In this document: positions 63,088 to 64,000 of the stretch, piece by piece
How the letters are laid out: the number at the start of each line of letters is the position of its first letter
How positions within the stretch are numbered: position 1 is the stretch's first letter
DNA from: Limnohabitans sp.
GTDB taxonomy: Bacteria > Pseudomonadota > Gammaproteobacteria > Burkholderiales > Burkholderiaceae_C
Direction of reading: 5' to 3'
NCBI RefSeq assembly: GCF_030158565.1
Contig: NZ_JAOASQ010000002.1
Span: 1-64,000 of the forward strand
Length of the DNA: 64,000 nucleotides
Program-made: the position numbers and the translations under genes
Notes under the pieces: generated by a model
Seen by the model: only the letters and a program-made list of their open reading frames with translations
What the model was told of the DNA's origin: nothing
Databases searched by the model: none

Positions 63088-64000
63088 TCAATTTGGCGCT
63101 GCGCGACATTCAGCACAGTTGGGCCAAGTTCATCCTGACGGGGTTTGGTTTGGGCTTGCTGATTGGTGTGACGCTGACCATGGCCGGCGTGTTTCGCGGC
63201 ATGGTGGACGATGCACAGGCGCTGCTGAGCAACAGTGGCGCCGATCTGTGGGTGGTTCAAAAAGGCACCCAAGGCCCTTACGCGGAAGCGTCCAATTTGA
63301 AGGACGACCTGGTGCGCAGCATTCAAGGCATGCCCGGCGTTGCCAAGGCGGCCAACATCACTTACTTCACGATGCAGATCCAGGCGCGCGGTGGTCGTGA
63401 GGCCCGCGCCATGGTGGTGGGGATTGAACCTGGCACGGCCGGCTTGCCCGGTCAGCCGGGCCATCTGGTGGCGGGCCGTCATCTGACGCGCAGCCATTAC
63501 GAAGCCGTGGCCGATATCAAAACCGGTTTGGCCCTGGGCGACACCGTGCAGATTCGCCGCCATGCTTACGCGGTGGTGGGCTTGACCCAAAGAATGGTGT
63601 CTTCGGGTGGTGACCCGATGGTGTTCATTGCTTTGAAGGACGCACAGGAAGCGCAATTCCTGAAAGACAACGATGCCCTGGTGAACGACCGCGTGCGCAC
63701 CAGCGCGAACCCGGCGTTCAACCGGCCGGCCGTGCCGGGTTTGCTGGACGCGGTGCAGAACTTGCAAATCAGCAGCCGCAACGTGAATGCGGTGTTGGTG
63801 CAGGTCGCAGAGGGCCATCAGGCCGCGCAAGTGGCTGAGCCGATTCGCCGCTGGAAGCATTTGACGGTCTATACCCGCAGCGACATGGAAGAGATTTTGG
63901 TGGACAAATTGATTGCCACCTCGGCCAAACAGATCGGCATGTTCCTGGTCATTTTGGCGGTCGTCAGTGCCGCGATTGTGGCGTTCATCATCTACACCAT
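63084..64000 (+). CDS. ABC transporter permease, MacB/DevC-like (cut by window end)
   Basis: The first 305 residues are present. An N-terminal helix (FILTGFGLGLLIGVTLTMAG), a periplasmic MacB_PCD-like domain (GADLWVVQKGTQGPY ...), and the start of the FtsX-type helices (IGMFLVILAVVSAAIVAFI) near the end. Together with the adaptor it forms a DevBC-like exporter; the ATPase should lie downstream. Start overlaps the adaptor stop in ATGA. Confidence 0.88.
   Translation, partial: MINLALRDIQHSWAKFILTGFGLGLLIGVTLTMAGVFRGMVDDAQALLSNSGADLWVVQKGTQGPYAEASNLKDDLVRSIQGMPGVAKAANITYFTMQIQARGGREARAMVVGIEPGTAGLPGQPGHLVAGRHLTRSHYEAVADIKTGLALGDTVQIRRHAYAVVGLTQRMVSSGGDPMVFIALKDAQEAQFLKDNDALVNDRVRTSANPAFNRPAVPGLLDAVQNLQISSRNVNAVLVQVAEGHQAAQVAEPIRRWKHLTVYTRSDMEEILVDKLIATSAKQIGMFLVILAVVSAAIVAFIIYT

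Overview
The window reads as high-GC chromosomal DNA of a betaproteobacterium of the order Burkholderiales, most like the family Comamonadaceae. The signs are a catabolic order ligJ-ligK-ligI-ligA-ligB-ligC that matches the pmdEFDABC order known from Comamonas, several TctC/Bug-type periplasmic receptors, a standard isc operon, and a MerR gene beside tRNA-Pro. No plasmid or phage backbone is visible. Taxonomy is inferred from gene content only.

Layout. (1) 0-3 kb: a CoA-ligase of feruloyl-CoA synthetase type, a crotonase and a divergent amidohydrolase around a perfect palindrome, probably a hydroxycinnamate side-chain shortening module. (2) 3-5.6 kb: small housekeeping genes and a MATE exporter. 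(3) 5.6-25.2 kb: a large hexuronate/aldarate region: uronate dehydrogenase, two glucarate dehydratases, galactarate dehydratase, two SMP-30 lactonases, a DctPQM TRAP importer, three orphan TctC receptors, and two complete exits from 5-keto-4-deoxyglucarate (aldolase plus tartronate semialdehyde reductase; KdgD plus 2,5-dioxovalerate dehydrogenase). A FadR-type regulator and a LacI-type regulator with three near-identical operators control it. (4) 25.2-32.9 kb: a region that looks lower in GC by eye, with a Rieske oxygenase, a stand-alone [2Fe-2S] ferredoxin, a translationally coupled TctC receptor and a LysR regulator, then TetR-MobB divergent from a molybdopterin oxidoreductase and a broken FdxA ferredoxin gene. 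(5) 32.9-34.6 kb: chromate transporter and a small partner. (6) 34.7-41.7 kb: GntR regulator, a five-gene Liv-type ABC importer, VanA-type vanillate demethylase oxygenase and another ferredoxin-only partner. (7) 41.8-51.5 kb: AEC permease, LysR regulator and the protocatechuate 4,5-cleavage operon with three kinds of palindromic or direct repeats in its gaps, then an MFS carrier. (8) 51.5-57.7 kb: iscRSUA-hscBA-fdx and dnaQ. (9) 57.7-59.5 kb: tRNA-Val, HU, MerR, tRNA-Pro. (10) 59.5-61.2 kb: gene-poor, apparently degenerate DNA. (11) 61.2-64 kb: TetR, membrane-fusion protein and ABC permease of an exporter, cut by the window edge.

Taken together, the genes suggest growth on plant-derived matter: hydroxycinnamates are shortened to aromatic acids, vanillate is demethylated to protocatechuate, protocatechuate is ring-cleaved at the 4,5 position, and pectin or hemicellulose uronic acids go through aldarates to pyruvate, tartronate semialdehyde or 2-oxoglutarate. 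The most unusual points are the two Rieske oxygenases each paired with a ferredoxin that lacks the usual reductase half, the LacI operator set, and the TetR-MobB/molybdoenzyme locus.
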